From Bacteroidales bacterium (GTDB lineage: Bacteria; Bacteroidota; Bacteroidia; Bacteroidales; P3), in NCBI GenBank assembly GCA_017428115.1, contig JAFRRK010000021.1, positions 1-60,266 on the forward strand: a stretch of DNA of 60,266 nucleotides. The letters are read 5' to 3'. Under the pieces are notes generated by a model. The model was not told the origin of the DNA. It saw only the letters and a program-made list of their open reading frames with translations, and did not search any database. The number at the start of each line of letters is the position of its first letter. Position 1 is the stretch's first letter. Positions 28,397 through 36,989 of the stretch are shown one piece after another. The translations under genes and the position numbers were made by a program.

Positions 28397-28556
28397 AAAA
28401 CAGGATTGTAATAGCGAAGAGTTGTTCTTTTTATCCCAGTATTTATGTTTTTCAGCTTGTCTAACCTTCTAGATGCAGAATTAGCAGCAGGGTATAAATA
28501 TGGGGTAGGCACAACCCGAGAGGAATGCTCTCTTCACAATTACAGAGTCCTGTTTT
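28397..28556 (+). ncRNA. Y-RNA-like unit 1
   Basis: The ends pair: AAAACAGGATTGTAAT (28397-28412) with ATTACAGAGTCCTGTTTT (28539-28556). A small internal loop (AGC/ACA) follows, then GAAGAG (28416-28421) pairs with CTCTTC (28529-28534). An interior hairpin GAGAG-GAATG-CTCTC overlaps this region as an alternative. The strand carries TAGCGAAGAGTT, identical to unit 4. The closed rod with an internal loop near the ends resembles Y RNAs bound by Ro60/Rsr. Inferred from pairing only. Confidence 0.5.
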
Positions 28557-28558
28557 GA

Positions 28559-28694
28559 TAATAAGGTGGCATTGCCGTAGTATGGGAGTTACTTCGTCTC
28601 GTAAACCGGAAAGGTGCGGGATTATTTCTTCCCGATTACCCCCGTTGGATTATTCCAAAAGTCTCCCTGCGCCTGTAGCATGCCTCCTTTATTA
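28559..28694 (+). ncRNA. Y-RNA-like unit 2
   Basis: End stem: TAATAAGGTGGCATTGC (28559-28575) with GCATGCCTCCTTTATTA (28678-28694), with small bulges. Inner stem: GGGAG (28584-28588) with CTCCC (28663-28667). Between the 5' strands lies the core TTGCCGTAGTATGGGAGTTACTTCGTC (28573-28598), shared with units 3 and 4. The apical part holds a GCGGG/CCCG hairpin. Confidence 0.5.
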
Positions 28695-28699
28695 GGGAT

Positions 28700-28835
28700 A
28701 TGGCAGCGTTGCCGTAGCGGAGGATTACTTCGTCTACAGTACAATTGAATGAGGGATGCTCCATCCATTTCGGACGTTGGGCATTAGGGACTGTAAAAGT
28801 CATTATTGCGTTGCGAGATACTCATTCGCTGTTGT
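28700..28835 (+). ncRNA. Y-RNA-like unit 3
   Basis: Core TTGCCGTAGCGGAGGATTAC..TTCGTC at 28709-28733. The end stem GGCAGCG pairs with CGCTGTT near 28827-28833 (includes G-U pairs), weaker than in the other units. Internal hairpins: CTACAGT (28733-28739) with ACTGTA near 28790, and GGATG-CTC-CATCC at about 28753-28767. Confidence 0.4.
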
Positions 28836-28919
28836 TTATTATAAGAGCCTTCGTGATTGTTGCATGCTGTCTTTTTTTGAAGTGAGATGAGTGCCGTAGG
28901 AGACTTTCCCCAGCCTAAC

Positions 28920-28996
28920 GAAAACGGTTGCCGTAGCGAAGAGTTACTTCAGGATTTTAAGAACCTTCACTCTTCACGTTTGTAGCACCGTTTTTC
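28920..28996 (+). ncRNA. Y-RNA-like unit 4 (short)
   Basis: End stem GAAAACGGTTGC (28920-28931) with GCACCGTTTTTC (28985-28996). Internal loop CGTAGC / ACGTTTGTA. Inner stem GAAGAGT (28939-28945) with ACTCTTC (28970-28976). Core TTGCCGTAGCGAAGAGTTAC..TTC at 28928-28950. A T-rich tract follows (TTTTTCTTTTTG). About 77 nt, closest in size to known bacterial Y RNAs. A partial core copy (GTGCCGTAGGAGACTTTC, 28891-28908) sits just upstream. Confidence 0.5.
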
Positions 28997-29037
28997 TTTT
29001 TGAAAACTATAGTGTAAACTATTAATACCATACGAAG

Positions 29038-30531
29038 ATGAATTACAATGCGATGTTAAAGGAAGAAAAGTCCGTGAAAAATCATGAGGGAGCCAAGGCT
29101 TACGCCATGACTCCCGAGTTGGAACTATACACCGCTGTGGTCACAGCATCGCTCAGTGACGCCAACTATGAGAAGCATGACGAGCGAGTGGAGCGTATCT
29201 CCCAGCTAATAAGCAAAGTGTCGCCAGAGTTTGTGGCTCGTCTAGCCATCTATACCCGCACACAGATGAATCTTCGTAGCGTTCCGCTGCTTCTCTTGGT
29301 TGAACTGGCGAAGTTGCACAACGGCGACAACCTTGTGGCCCGAGCTGTGGAGAGGACTGTGCTCCGTGCTGACGAGATTATGGAACTATTGATGTGCTAC
29401 CAGTGGCGTAATCCCTCTGATGATCCACGCAAGAAGATATGCAGGCTCTCTCGCCAAATTCAGAACGGACTCCAGCGTGCCTTTAACCATTTCGACGAGT
29501 ACCAGTTTGCCAAGTACGACCGCGACAACCTTGAAGTGAAACTTCGCGACGCATTGTTCCTTGTTCACCCCAAAGCCAAGGATGAACAGCAGCAGGCCCT
29601 TTTCGACAAGATTGTGAACCGCAAGTTGGAAGTGCCCTACACTTGGGAGACCGAACTTTCTGCCCTCGGACAACAACAATTTGAATCTGACCAGCAGAAA
29701 CAAGAGGCATTCCGCAACAAGTGGGAGAATTTGATCGACAGCGGAAAACTTGGCTATATGGCTATGATGCGCAACCTACGCAATATGCTGCAAGCTGATG
29801 TAGGATATCCGCAGATGATGGATGTGGTAGCTCGGCTCTCCAATCCTGAGCAGGTGGCAAAATCCAAGCAACTTCCCTTTCGATACCTATCAGCCTACCG
29901 CGAGATTGAAAAGGTGGATAATGTGCATACTACAATGCTTATGAACGCTCTTGAAGAGGCTGTGAAATGCGCTGCCGCCAATATCGAGGGCTTCGACGAG
30001 AATACCCGCGTGCTGTTAGCCTCCGATGTGAGCGGTTCCATGCGGTGTCCCATTAGTCATAGAAGTACGGTTGAGAATTACGACATTGGTATTCTGCTCT
30101 CTATGCTGCTGCGCAACCGCTGCAAGCAGGTCGTGTCGGGTATTTTTGGCGATGAGTGGAAGGCGGTGAATATGCCCAACGACAACATTCTTATGGCCAC
30201 TCGCCAGATGCAGCGACTAGTTAATACCGTAGGCTACAGTACCAACGGCTACAAAGTCGTCAACTGGCTTATCGATAACAATATGGTGATGGACAAAGTG
30301 ATGATGTTCACTGATATGCAGATGTGGAATAGCGGTGGTGGTAATCAGCATATTGAAGCTTCTTGGAAGAGATACAAGAGAATGGCCCCTAATGCCAAAC
30401 TCTACTTGTTCGACCTTTCGGGTTATGGCCAGCTGCCTTTACGCATCAATGATTCTGATGTATATTTAATCGCTGGTTGGAGCGACCGTTTGATGTGCTC
30501 TCAGCTATTGATAGGGGCAAAGATGTACTAG
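29038..30531 (+). CDS. rsr: TROVE-domain Ro60-like RNA-binding protein (Rsr)
   Basis: 497 residues. The N-terminal TROVE domain (about 1-320) is a helical-repeat ring that in Ro60 binds Y RNAs on the outside and misfolded RNA ends in the central hole. The C-terminal von Willebrand A domain (about 322-497) starts RVLLASD and keeps the metal-ion motif D330-x-S332-x-S334 (DVSGS), with a second acidic strand FTDMQMW. Length fits bacterial Rsr. The gene follows the tandem structured RNA units and is followed by rtcB at 32 bp, the rsr/Y-RNA/rtcB grouping known from other bacteria as an RNA-repair operon. The symbol follows bacterial orthologues. Confidence 0.93.
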   Translation: MNYNAMLKEEKSVKNHEGAKAYAMTPELELYTAVVTASLSDANYEKHDERVERISQLISKVSPEFVARLAIYTRTQMNLRSVPLLLLVELAKLHNGDNLVARAVERTVLRADEIMELLMCYQWRNPSDDPRKKICRLSRQIQNGLQRAFNHFDEYQFAKYDRDNLEVKLRDALFLVHPKAKDEQQQALFDKIVNRKLEVPYTWETELSALGQQQFESDQQKQEAFRNKWENLIDSGKLGYMAMMRNLRNMLQADVGYPQMMDVVARLSNPEQVAKSKQLPFRYLSAYREIEKVDNVHTTMLMNALEEAVKCAAANIEGFDENTRVLLASDVSGSMRCPISHRSTVENYDIGILLSMLLRNRCKQVVSGIFGDEWKAVNMPNDNILMATRQMQRLVNTVGYSTNGYKVVNWLIDNNMVMDKVMMFTDMQMWNSGGGNQHIEASWKRYKRMAPNAKLYLFDLSGYGQLPLRINDSDVYLIAGWSDRLMCSQLLIGAKMY

Positions 30532-30563
30532 ATGTTATTAACGCAATTGATATTTAAAGTATT

Positions 30564-31739
30564 ATGGAAAAAGTGAAACAGATAGGAACAACGGTGGTCA
30601 AGATGTGGCTCACCGACATTGAAGATAAAGCATACCAGCAGGTCGAAAATCTGGTCTCGCTACCTTTTGTATACCACCATATAGCCCTTATGCCCGACTG
30701 CCATGCGGGTATGGGCATGCCTATCGGTGGTGTGCTGCCCACCAAGGATGTAGTCATCCCCAACGCCGTGGGTGTGGACATCGGCTGCGGCATGCGTGCC
30801 GTGAAGACTAATGTCCGTGCCGAGATGCTTGCGGCTGATTTCCTCCGCAAGATGATTATGCGCGGTATACGAGAGCGTATTCCTCTGGGTATGAACCACC
30901 ATGATGAGCCTCAGGACGAGAAGTATCTCCCCGAGGGTTTCAACATCGACGAGTTGCAGGTGGTGAAAAGACAATATGTCTCAATTCCCCGTCAGGTAGG
31001 AACACTCGGAGGCGGCAATCACTTCATTGAACTGCAGAAGGACGAGGATGGATGGTTGTGGATAATGATACACTCCGGCTCCCGTAACCTTGGTAAGCAG
31101 GTGGGTGACTACTACAACAATCGTGCAAAGTGGTTTAATGAATTATACTACAGCAAGGTGGAATCGAATATACAACTTTCATTCCTGCCATTGAAAACGC
31201 CTGAGTTCACCAACTACTGGAAGGAGATGGAGTACTGCATAGCTTTCGCCAAGTGCAACCGTAGTTTGATGATGAAACGCATCGAGGAGGTAATATTCGA
31301 CGCACTGCCCGATGTGGAGTTTGACCCCGATATCGACATTGCTCACAACTATGCCGCTTGGGAGAACCATTTCGGACACAACTGTATCGTGCACCGCAAG
31401 GGCGCTGTCCGTGCCCGTCAGGGCGAGATAGGCATCATACCCGGTTCGATGGGTACCAGCTCCTACATTGTCGAGGGTCTTGGCAATCCCGATAGCTTTA
31501 TGAGCTCTTCACACGGCGCAGGACGTGCGATGAGCCGCACCCAGGCCATCAATACCCTCAATCTGGAAGATGAGATAAAACGGATGGATGCTAAAGGGAT
31601 AGTTCACGGTCTGCGCAACCCGAGCGACTTGGACGAGGCTGCCAGTGCCTATAAGGATATTGATAAGGTGATTGCCCTTGAGTCTGATTTGGTAAAGGTG
31701 AAGACTAGACTAGTTCCCCTTGCCGTGATAAAGGGATAG
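30564..31739 (+). CDS. rtcB: RtcB-type RNA ligase
   Basis: 391 residues. RtcB joins 2',3'-cyclic phosphate or 3'-phosphate RNA ends to 5'-OH ends using GTP and Mn2+. Metal and guanylate residues are all present: D72 and C75 (GVDIGCG), H153 (GGGNHF), H170 (IHSGSRN), H261 (IAHNY) and the GMP-accepting H317 (SSSHGAGR). It is of the short RtcB class lacking insertions. It lies 32 bp after the TROVE gene; no archease gene is seen nearby, nor RtcA or RtcR. A repair or tRNA/Y-RNA maturation role is inferred from context. Confidence 0.95.
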   Translation: MEKVKQIGTTVVKMWLTDIEDKAYQQVENLVSLPFVYHHIALMPDCHAGMGMPIGGVLPTKDVVIPNAVGVDIGCGMRAVKTNVRAEMLAADFLRKMIMRGIRERIPLGMNHHDEPQDEKYLPEGFNIDELQVVKRQYVSIPRQVGTLGGGNHFIELQKDEDGWLWIMIHSGSRNLGKQVGDYYNNRAKWFNELYYSKVESNIQLSFLPLKTPEFTNYWKEMEYCIAFAKCNRSLMMKRIEEVIFDALPDVEFDPDIDIAHNYAAWENHFGHNCIVHRKGAVRARQGEIGIIPGSMGTSSYIVEGLGNPDSFMSSSHGAGRAMSRTQAINTLNLEDEIKRMDAKGIVHGLRNPSDLDEAASAYKDIDKVIALESDLVKVKTRLVPLAVIKG

Positions 31740-31788
31740 AGTGGATGGAGGTTGGCAGAATGGACCCTGCTTGGTGGAGGTGAGCCAT

Positions 31789-32451
31789 TTATTCTATGGC
31801 GGTTACGGTAATTTGGCTGTCGGTGGCCCTGAAGCGAATGTTGTGGCCTCCGAATGACATGCCATATACACGGTCGGGGTCGTGGTGGTATTGAGGGCGA
31901 GGGTCGTGGGCAAGGATATCGAGGAGGCTCTGTTGCAGTTCTGCAGGCAGCAGCGTAAGCAGTTCGGTGGGGCAGTCGACTTTCAGCAGTTTCTCGGCAG
32001 GGCTGGGGGCGAAGCCGCTGCGGGCTGTGGGGTGGCTGTCGGTATAGGGAAGGTAAGGCTTTATGTCGTAGATGGGAGTCCCGTCCATCAGGTCGGCTCC
32101 GCCGACATATAGTACGGGCCCCAGCTGGTTATCGTGCTCAATGCCTAGTAGCCGCACTGACGACAGCCCTATAGGGTTGGGCCTAAATGGGCTACGGGTG
32201 GCAAATACCCCCATGCGTTGATTGCCTCCTAAGCGTGGCGGTCGCACTGTGGGCGACCATTCCTGTCGTACTGATTGGTCGAACTGCCAGATAATCCATA
32301 TATAGTCGAACCCCTCCAACCCGCGCACGGCTTCCGCCACCCGGTAGGGCGGCTCGAATATGATGCGGCCTGGGGTGTCGACAATGCCCGCTTGTCGAGG
32401 TATGCCGAACTTGGTGGCAAAACAGGTGTTGATATGGGCTATGGGTGTCAT
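31789..32451 (-). CDS. trmO: tRNA (N6-threonylcarbamoyl-A37)-N6-methyltransferase TrmO
   Basis: 220 residues, TsaA/YaeB family. Contains GIPRQAGIVDTPGRIIFEPP at the start, LEGFDYIWIIWQF, then RMGVFATRSPFRPNPIGLSSVRL, and IYDIKPYLPY, all hallmarks of TrmO, which methylates t6A37 in tRNA-Thr(GGU) with SAM. It is convergent with rtcB, so it lies beside another RNA-processing gene but is transcribed separately. Confidence 0.92.
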   Translation of the reverse strand: MTPIAHINTCFATKFGIPRQAGIVDTPGRIIFEPPYRVAEAVRGLEGFDYIWIIWQFDQSVRQEWSPTVRPPRLGGNQRMGVFATRSPFRPNPIGLSSVRLLGIEHDNQLGPVLYVGGADLMDGTPIYDIKPYLPYTDSHPTARSGFAPSPAEKLLKVDCPTELLTLLPAELQQSLLDILAHDPRPQYHHDPDRVYGMSFGGHNIRFRATDSQITVTAIE

Positions 32452-32553
32452 CTCTCTGGGGGGTAAGATTTATGAGCTATAAGCCACCATCTGTTGGCTT
32501 GGCTCTTACTCCATGTTTCTTACTTCATAATTCTCACTTCAACATGAAATGTG

Positions 32554-33213
32554 TTAGAATCTCAGGTAGGGTGCTAGCCAATACATAATGCTGGCACTGA
32601 GTATGCCCACACCTGCACCTGCCAGCACATCGCTCGCCCAATGACGATTGTTGTACATGCGCATAATGCCCACTCCGGTGGCAATTGTATAGCCTGCTAT
32701 GGCTATGCCGGGATATTCTTTGCCGTACTCGCGACGGAGTATCTCGGCACCCACGAAGGCGGTGGCTGTGTGTCCCGAAGGGAAACTGTTGTATACTCCG
32801 TCGTAGGGACGTTCTACATCCATGGTATGCTTAATGCTTGTGTTAATTGCGAATGCAAGTATGGCAGAGCCAGCCTCAAGGCAAACCAAGTCGCGCCAAC
32901 TATGCTGGCTTTTCAGTCCACATGCTTTCAAAAGTAGGACAGAAGCGGAAGGAATGTATTGAATACCATTCTCTATCTCATAACGTTGATGCCCGTCGCG
33001 TTGCAACCAAGTGTGAATGGGGGCGTCGATAGAGGCGTGTAGCGGCGAGAAGGAGATGGCTGTGCCAGTGGCTATAAGTGCCGATGGCGTAATGGACTGC
33101 TGCCAGGTGAATGAGTGGGGGTAGGAGCAGGTGAGGGTGTCGCTGCATTGTGCTGAGGCTCCCATTGTGATACATAGGAGAACGCATAGCCATAATAGCG
33201 AAGTATGTCTCAT
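32554..33213 (-). CDS. PAP2-superfamily phosphatase, membrane/periplasmic
   Basis: 219 residues with an N-terminal signal peptide (cleavage near 21, ASAQ). The three phosphatase motifs are present: K128...R135-P136 (KHTMDVERP), PSGH at 145-148, and R185-x5-H191-x3-D195. The chain has several membrane-spanning segments around these. Likely removes phosphate from lipids (undecaprenyl-PP or lipid A) on the periplasmic face. Overlaps the upstream ComB-like gene by 4 bp (ATGA), so it is translationally coupled. Confidence 0.88.
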   Translation of the reverse strand: MRHTSLLWLCVLLCITMGASAQCSDTLTCSYPHSFTWQQSITPSALIATGTAISFSPLHASIDAPIHTWLQRDGHQRYEIENGIQYIPSASVLLLKACGLKSQHSWRDLVCLEAGSAILAFAINTSIKHTMDVERPYDGVYNSFPSGHTATAFVGAEILRREYGKEYPGIAIAGYTIATGVGIMRMYNNRHWASDVLAGAGVGILSASIMYWLAPYLRF

Positions 33214-33929
33214 AAGGTGAGCCTCCCTTCTTTTAGTTGGGGCACCAGCGGACAGGTGTCTTCACGAAAAGCAAAGGCAACGTCATGCCCGGCTCCAAAT
33301 CCGATGAGCCTGCGCACATGGCTTGCGTGAAGCATTGAGTAGTGGTAGGGGTCGGACCCGCAGGCATCCCACAATGCCATGGCCATATGGGCGGCATCGT
33401 CGTCGCTATTGTAGGCCCCGCTGTCGACAAGCCTGTGACACAGGGCTCCGGCAAAGAGGGTGTCTTCGATGCTGAAATTATCTTTCCATCCGCTGCAAAG
33501 TATCACTAGGTTTTGCGGCTGTTGGAGCAGCAACTGGGTCAGTGCGCTGATATTGGCAAAGGCACCCACCAGTGTGCGCTCGGCATCGCTGCCACGCAAA
33601 ATGCTCACAGTGCCGTTGGTGGTGCTGTAGGCCAGCCGTTGGTGGTGCAGGTCGGCGGAAAGATATTCGGTGGGTGAGTTGCCCCATTGGGCTCCCTCCA
33701 CTTTTTTACCTCCACGCTCGGCGGCGGTGAGATAGCCTAGCGAGCTATAGTGGACCAGTGGCTCGAGGCTGTCGAGCGGCACTATCTCTTCCACACCCGC
33801 CTTAAAGGCGGCACAAATGGAGGTGGTGGCTCTGAGCACATCGACCGCCAGAGTGGTGTGGTGGGTGCGCAGGGTGCGGTGGCTGTATAGTGTAGGGGTT
33901 AGCGATAGTTCAATCTTTGAAACATTCAT
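33210..33929 (-). CDS. 2-phosphosulfolactate phosphatase (ComB) family protein
   Basis: 239 residues from the ATG at 33929 (another ATG 6 bp upstream at 33935). Family motifs: VDVLRATTSI, AERGGKKVEGA, GNSPTEY, STTNGT and LVGAFANI. ComB removes phosphate from 2-phosphosulfolactate in coenzyme M biosynthesis in methanogens; bacterial members probably serve sulfolactate metabolism or other substrates. The start overlaps the end of the upstream lipoprotein gene, so the run 35419 to 32554 looks like one operon. Confidence 0.85.
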   Translation of the reverse strand: MNVSKIELSLTPTLYSHRTLRTHHTTLAVDVLRATTSICAAFKAGVEEIVPLDSLEPLVHYSSLGYLTAAERGGKKVEGAQWGNSPTEYLSADLHHQRLAYSTTNGTVSILRGSDAERTLVGAFANISALTQLLLQQPQNLVILCSGWKDNFSIEDTLFAGALCHRLVDSGAYNSDDDAAHMAMALWDACGSDPYHYSMLHASHVRRLIGFGAGHDVAFAFREDTCPLVPQLKEGRLTL

Positions 33930-34695
33930 TTCCAAAAGCTTCTTCGGTGTATGGTGTACGTTCTATACTCCCATCGGGGGTGATGGTGAAATTGTAATAC
34001 TGTGGGTTGGCGGATACATACTGGTCGTGTTGGAAATACCAGCGGCTGGCGGCGGTGGGAAGCCCTCGAAGCACAAAGTCGGTCATAGCCTGCAGCAGTA
34101 GGCAGCGGTGTGCTAGGCGGGGAGTGAATCCGGTGAGGTTGATGAATTCGAGGTCGGTGCTCAGTTCGGAAGGCACTCCTTTGGCATCGAGGGGCTGCAT
34201 CTTGCTGCCTCGCACACGGGTGTGCATGAGCTCCATGCCTGTCTTGGTGGACCGTAGGGTATACTCGGCGTATACCGCCACCTCGTTGGCCTCTGGCTCC
34301 AGCCATTTGTATATGTTCACCAGCAGCACGGCATCTATGCCGTAGGTGGTGGAAAGGCCAGCGATGTCGCCATTGGATAGCTGGTTGTAGTTTAGTTTTA
34401 TAGTGTCCATCAGTACATCAGTGGCCAGGGGAGTCAGTGGGTAGTAGCCTTGGTCTACGAGAGGCTTGGCGGCTGTTTGGCGCAAATACTGTGCGGCGAT
34501 GCCCAATTCGTCGTTGAGCAACTGGTCCTGCGTGGTTTTGGGCAGAAGACGGGGTGCGTCGTCCTGTGGGGGTGCTATCATGATGACGAAGGGCTGCTCT
34601 TTGTAGAGGTCCTGATAGGTGGCGATGCGCTTCTCGCTTTTGCAGGCGTATAGCAGCGTGCAGGCTGCTATGATAATTGTGAATAACTTTCTCAT
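33910..34695 (-). CDS. DUF799 / GNA1162-family lipoprotein
   Basis: 261 residues with a lipoprotein signal whose lipobox Cys is at 17 (LLYAC). The body matches DUF799 (GNA1162 of Neisseria): VIMIAPPQ near the start, YYPL, YGIDAVLLVNIYKW, and a C-terminal ALLLQAMTDF-type segment. The fold is related to TolB N-terminal domains. It pairs with a DUF4810 lipoprotein 1 bp upstream; in Proteobacteria these two usually accompany a CsgG-like lipoprotein, which is missing here. Confidence 0.85.
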   Translation of the reverse strand: MRKLFTIIIAACTLLYACKSEKRIATYQDLYKEQPFVIMIAPPQDDAPRLLPKTTQDQLLNDELGIAAQYLRQTAAKPLVDQGYYPLTPLATDVLMDTIKLNYNQLSNGDIAGLSTTYGIDAVLLVNIYKWLEPEANEVAVYAEYTLRSTKTGMELMHTRVRGSKMQPLDAKGVPSELSTDLEFINLTGFTPRLAHRCLLLQAMTDFVLRGLPTAASRWYFQHDQYVSANPQYYNFTITPDGSIERTPYTEEAFGNECFKD

Positions 34696-34696
34696 A

Positions 34697-35419
34697 CTAG
34701 CTGTTCTTTCTCTTTTCCCTATCGGCTTTGCGTTTGGCTTTTTCAGCCTGTCGGGCTTCTTGTTTTTTGGCTTTGTCGGCCGCTTTCTTGGCGGCCTCTT
34801 TCTCTCGCTTGGCTTTTTCTTTAGCTATTATCTTGGCTTTGCGTTCTTGCTCTTTGGCCTTGGCTTGTTGGCGTTTGGCTTTCTTGGTTTCGAGGGCCTT
34901 CTGCTCCTTTTCCTCTTTGAGCTGTTGCTTGACCATTCGCTGATATTCTGGGTCGTTCAGCTGTTGGCGCAGCAGTGTCTCCTCTTCGGCTGTGAGGGTG
35001 ATGTGTATGGTGTCGAGGCTTTTGAGGTCGATGTGCGAGGTGTCGATGTGTTTGTCGGCGGCATACTGTGGGGTGAGGGTGCTGATGAGGTAGTCGACGT
35101 ATGGTGCGCTGTTGGGGAAGAATGCTTTCTCGTTGTTGAACATGGTGTGGGCTTGTTGACGGCAGCCCAATTTGGCCAGTGCCACCCCATAGTCGGCATA
35201 TAGTCCTGGATGTATGGCATGCTGCTCGAGGTTGTGGTTGATGGCGTCGGCATAAGCCTTGGCGGCTTCTAGCAGGCGTGCCTCGGTAGGCTTGAACTGG
35301 TATTGCGCCAGTGGTGCGGAGTTGAGCACTAGCTGCCCTTGGTTGTAGCATCCCGCCAGTAGGCAACTGCCGAGCAGTAGAATGGCTGCTACTGTGGATG
35401 TGGGTTTGTGGTTAGTCAT
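34697..35419 (-). CDS. DUF4810 lipoprotein with Lys-rich C-terminal extension
   Basis: 240 residues. Lipoprotein signal with Cys24 (CLLAGC), then the DUF4810 core (YNQGQLVLNS, TPT-like repeat region with GLYADYGVALAKLG, about 24-130). Residues about 158-240 are a very basic Lys/Ala/Glu/Arg segment, likely a long helix that could contact peptidoglycan or nucleic acid. Usual DUF4810 proteins are about 120 residues, so the tail is an extension. First gene of the run with DUF799, just downstream of rnpB. Confidence 0.8.
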   Translation of the reverse strand: MTNHKPTSTVAAILLLGSCLLAGCYNQGQLVLNSAPLAQYQFKPTEARLLEAAKAYADAINHNLEQHAIHPGLYADYGVALAKLGCRQQAHTMFNNEKAFFPNSAPYVDYLISTLTPQYAADKHIDTSHIDLKSLDTIHITLTAEEETLLRQQLNDPEYQRMVKQQLKEEKEQKALETKKAKRQQAKAKEQERKAKIIAKEKAKREKEAAKKAADKAKKQEARQAEKAKRKADREKRKNS

Positions 35420-35454
35420 AGTCTGTTCATTTTATATATGAATATATATAAAAA

Positions 35455-35838
35455 AGTAAACGGCAACCTCATAAGCCGGGTTCTGTCCTGTCGCAATCGA
35501 CAGCCTCTATCATTAATCTACTGCCGGCGTCGCCGCCGGCCTCTATCAACCTACCCCCCGACAACGGGCGGGCCAGCCCTTAACTGCCGGTATATTTGGT
35601 CTTTCAACCCATAAGGTTTGCCATCGGGCGGCATCACTGTCGCCTGTCGTGAGCTCTTACCTCGCGCTTGCACCCTTGCCCGTAGGCGGTTTGTCTTTCT
35701 GTGGCACTTGCTGTCGGCAGGACGCTTGCCTTCCTGCCGCCTTCCCGTTAGGAAGTATGGTGGCCCGTGTTGCCCGGACTTTCCTCCCGCAGCACCCCCT
35801 AGGGTGTTGCCGGCGATAGAGTCGGTTGCCGTTCACTT
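35455..35838 (-). ncRNA. rnpB: RNase P RNA, bacterial type A
   Basis: Minus strand. The 5' side begins AACGGCAACC and the 3' side ends GGTTGCCGTT (35459-35468 against 35824-35833), forming stem P1. Conserved regions are present: GAGGAAAGTCCGGGC near the 5' end and GACAGAACCCGGCTTAT at the 3' end. Length about 380 nt. Catalytic RNA that removes tRNA 5' leaders. A promoter box at 35950-35958 implies a 5' leader of about 105 nt that is removed. A T tract follows. Confidence 0.95.
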
Positions 35839-36371
35839 TGTCAAAGTACTTTTACTTGTTATCCTCCTATTGTTGTTAGTCGTTTTCACGCCCCAGCGTT
35901 CGAGTATGCTCGGCTGCTTTCGGCCTCTTGGAAACGGCTGTTTCAAATTGCAAAAGTACCCTTTTTTTTTGACATACAAAAAAAAATGTCGTTCTGCATC
36001 TCCCGGCATTATGTGCTATAGTGTTCCCACACCCGCCGATGGCTGTTTATTATTCCTTGTTGCCATCGTCGCTCAGCTGTAGAGATAATAGCTGCTCTTC
36101 TCAATATTATAGGGCCTTGGTTGCCGACCTTTGGGCGGCATTGTGGAGGCAAGGATGCAGTAAACAATCAGGTTTGTGGCTGAGTGTGTCCGAGCGGTGA
36201 AGTTATTGTTGGAAAAGAGGTATTGGTGCCATTAGGTTTTTTTATGATTTGAGAGGGTGAGTTGCGTGAGCTTATTTTAGTTGTTGATATATAGTTGTTT
36301 AAATTGGATTTGTGGCTCTGCTTTAGCTTGAAAGATGTCTGTTTTTGATGTGAAATAGTATTTTTTTTTCG
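35839..36371. other. intergenic region, rnpB promoter and no other supported gene
   Basis: About 530 bp. The rnpB promoter box is at 35950-35958 (minus), with TTTG 18 bp upstream (minus strand of 35977-35980). Nothing else with coding or RNA character was identified between 35990 and 36370. Confidence 0.5.
35950..35958 (-). promoter_or_regulatory. promoter of rnpB
   Basis: TTTG, 18-bp spacer, TACTTTTGC on the minus strand, close to the Bacteroidota -33/-7 consensus. Confidence 0.7.
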
Positions 36372-36380
36372 TATTTTTGC
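36372..36380 (+). promoter_or_regulatory. -7 promoter box for the ECF sigma gene
   Basis: TATTTTTGC, about 34 bp ahead of the ATG at 36414; supports that ATG over the GTG at 36399. Confidence 0.6.
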
Positions 36381-36413
36381 AACAAAATCGAATTTGGTGT
36401 GTCTATAGTGCGT

Positions 36414-36989
36414 ATGTTTACCGATAGAGTACAGCTTGTGGCAGCCTGCCAAAGAAAGGATTCTAGGGCGTTGAAGCAGCTCTACGACGAGTTGGCTCCG
36501 GCTATGTTGGGAGTGTGTATGCGGTATACACGCTCGCGCGATGAGGCGCAGGATTTGCTGCACGATGGCTTTATCAAAGCATTTGAGAACATTGGCAAAT
36601 TGAAGGAACCGTCAGCGTTGGATGCTTGGGTGAGGCAAATTATGGTGAATGTGTCGATTAACTATGTTATGCGCCGCAACAAGGTGGTGTATTGCGATAT
36701 GGAGAATTTGACAAACAGGATGGATGCAGAGGATGCCCAAGTGTCGGATGGCAACGACGAAGCGCCCGATTTTGATGAGGTGGACGCAAGGGTTGATGAG
36801 GTGGTTAGTGCTGTGCAGTCGTTGCCTGACCGCTATAGGCTGGTGTTTAATATGCGTGCGGTAGAGGAATTGGATTATGACGAGATAGCGAAACGCCTCG
36901 AACAGCCATTGTCCACGGTGCGCAGCTATATGTCGCGTGCCCGGCAAATGATATTGAAGAATCTAAAGAAGAAAGGAAATAGACCATGA
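36414..36989 (+). CDS. ECF-type RNA polymerase sigma factor
   Basis: 191 residues. Region 2 (LYDELAPAMLGVCMRYTRSRDEAQDLLHDGF) and region 4 (LPDRYRLVFNMRAVEELDYDEIAKRL..STVRSYMSRARQ) are clear. An acidic linker of about 30 residues (NRMDAEDAQVSDGNDEAPDFDEVDARVDE) joins them. I chose the ATG at 36414 because a GTG at 36399 would sit too close to the promoter. The stop overlaps the next gene by 4 bp (ATGA), the typical sigma/anti-sigma arrangement. Confidence 0.92.
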   Translation: MFTDRVQLVAACQRKDSRALKQLYDELAPAMLGVCMRYTRSRDEAQDLLHDGFIKAFENIGKLKEPSALDAWVRQIMVNVSINYVMRRNKVVYCDMENLTNRMDAEDAQVSDGNDEAPDFDEVDARVDEVVSAVQSLPDRYRLVFNMRAVEELDYDEIAKRLEQPLSTVRSYMSRARQMILKNLKKKGNRP

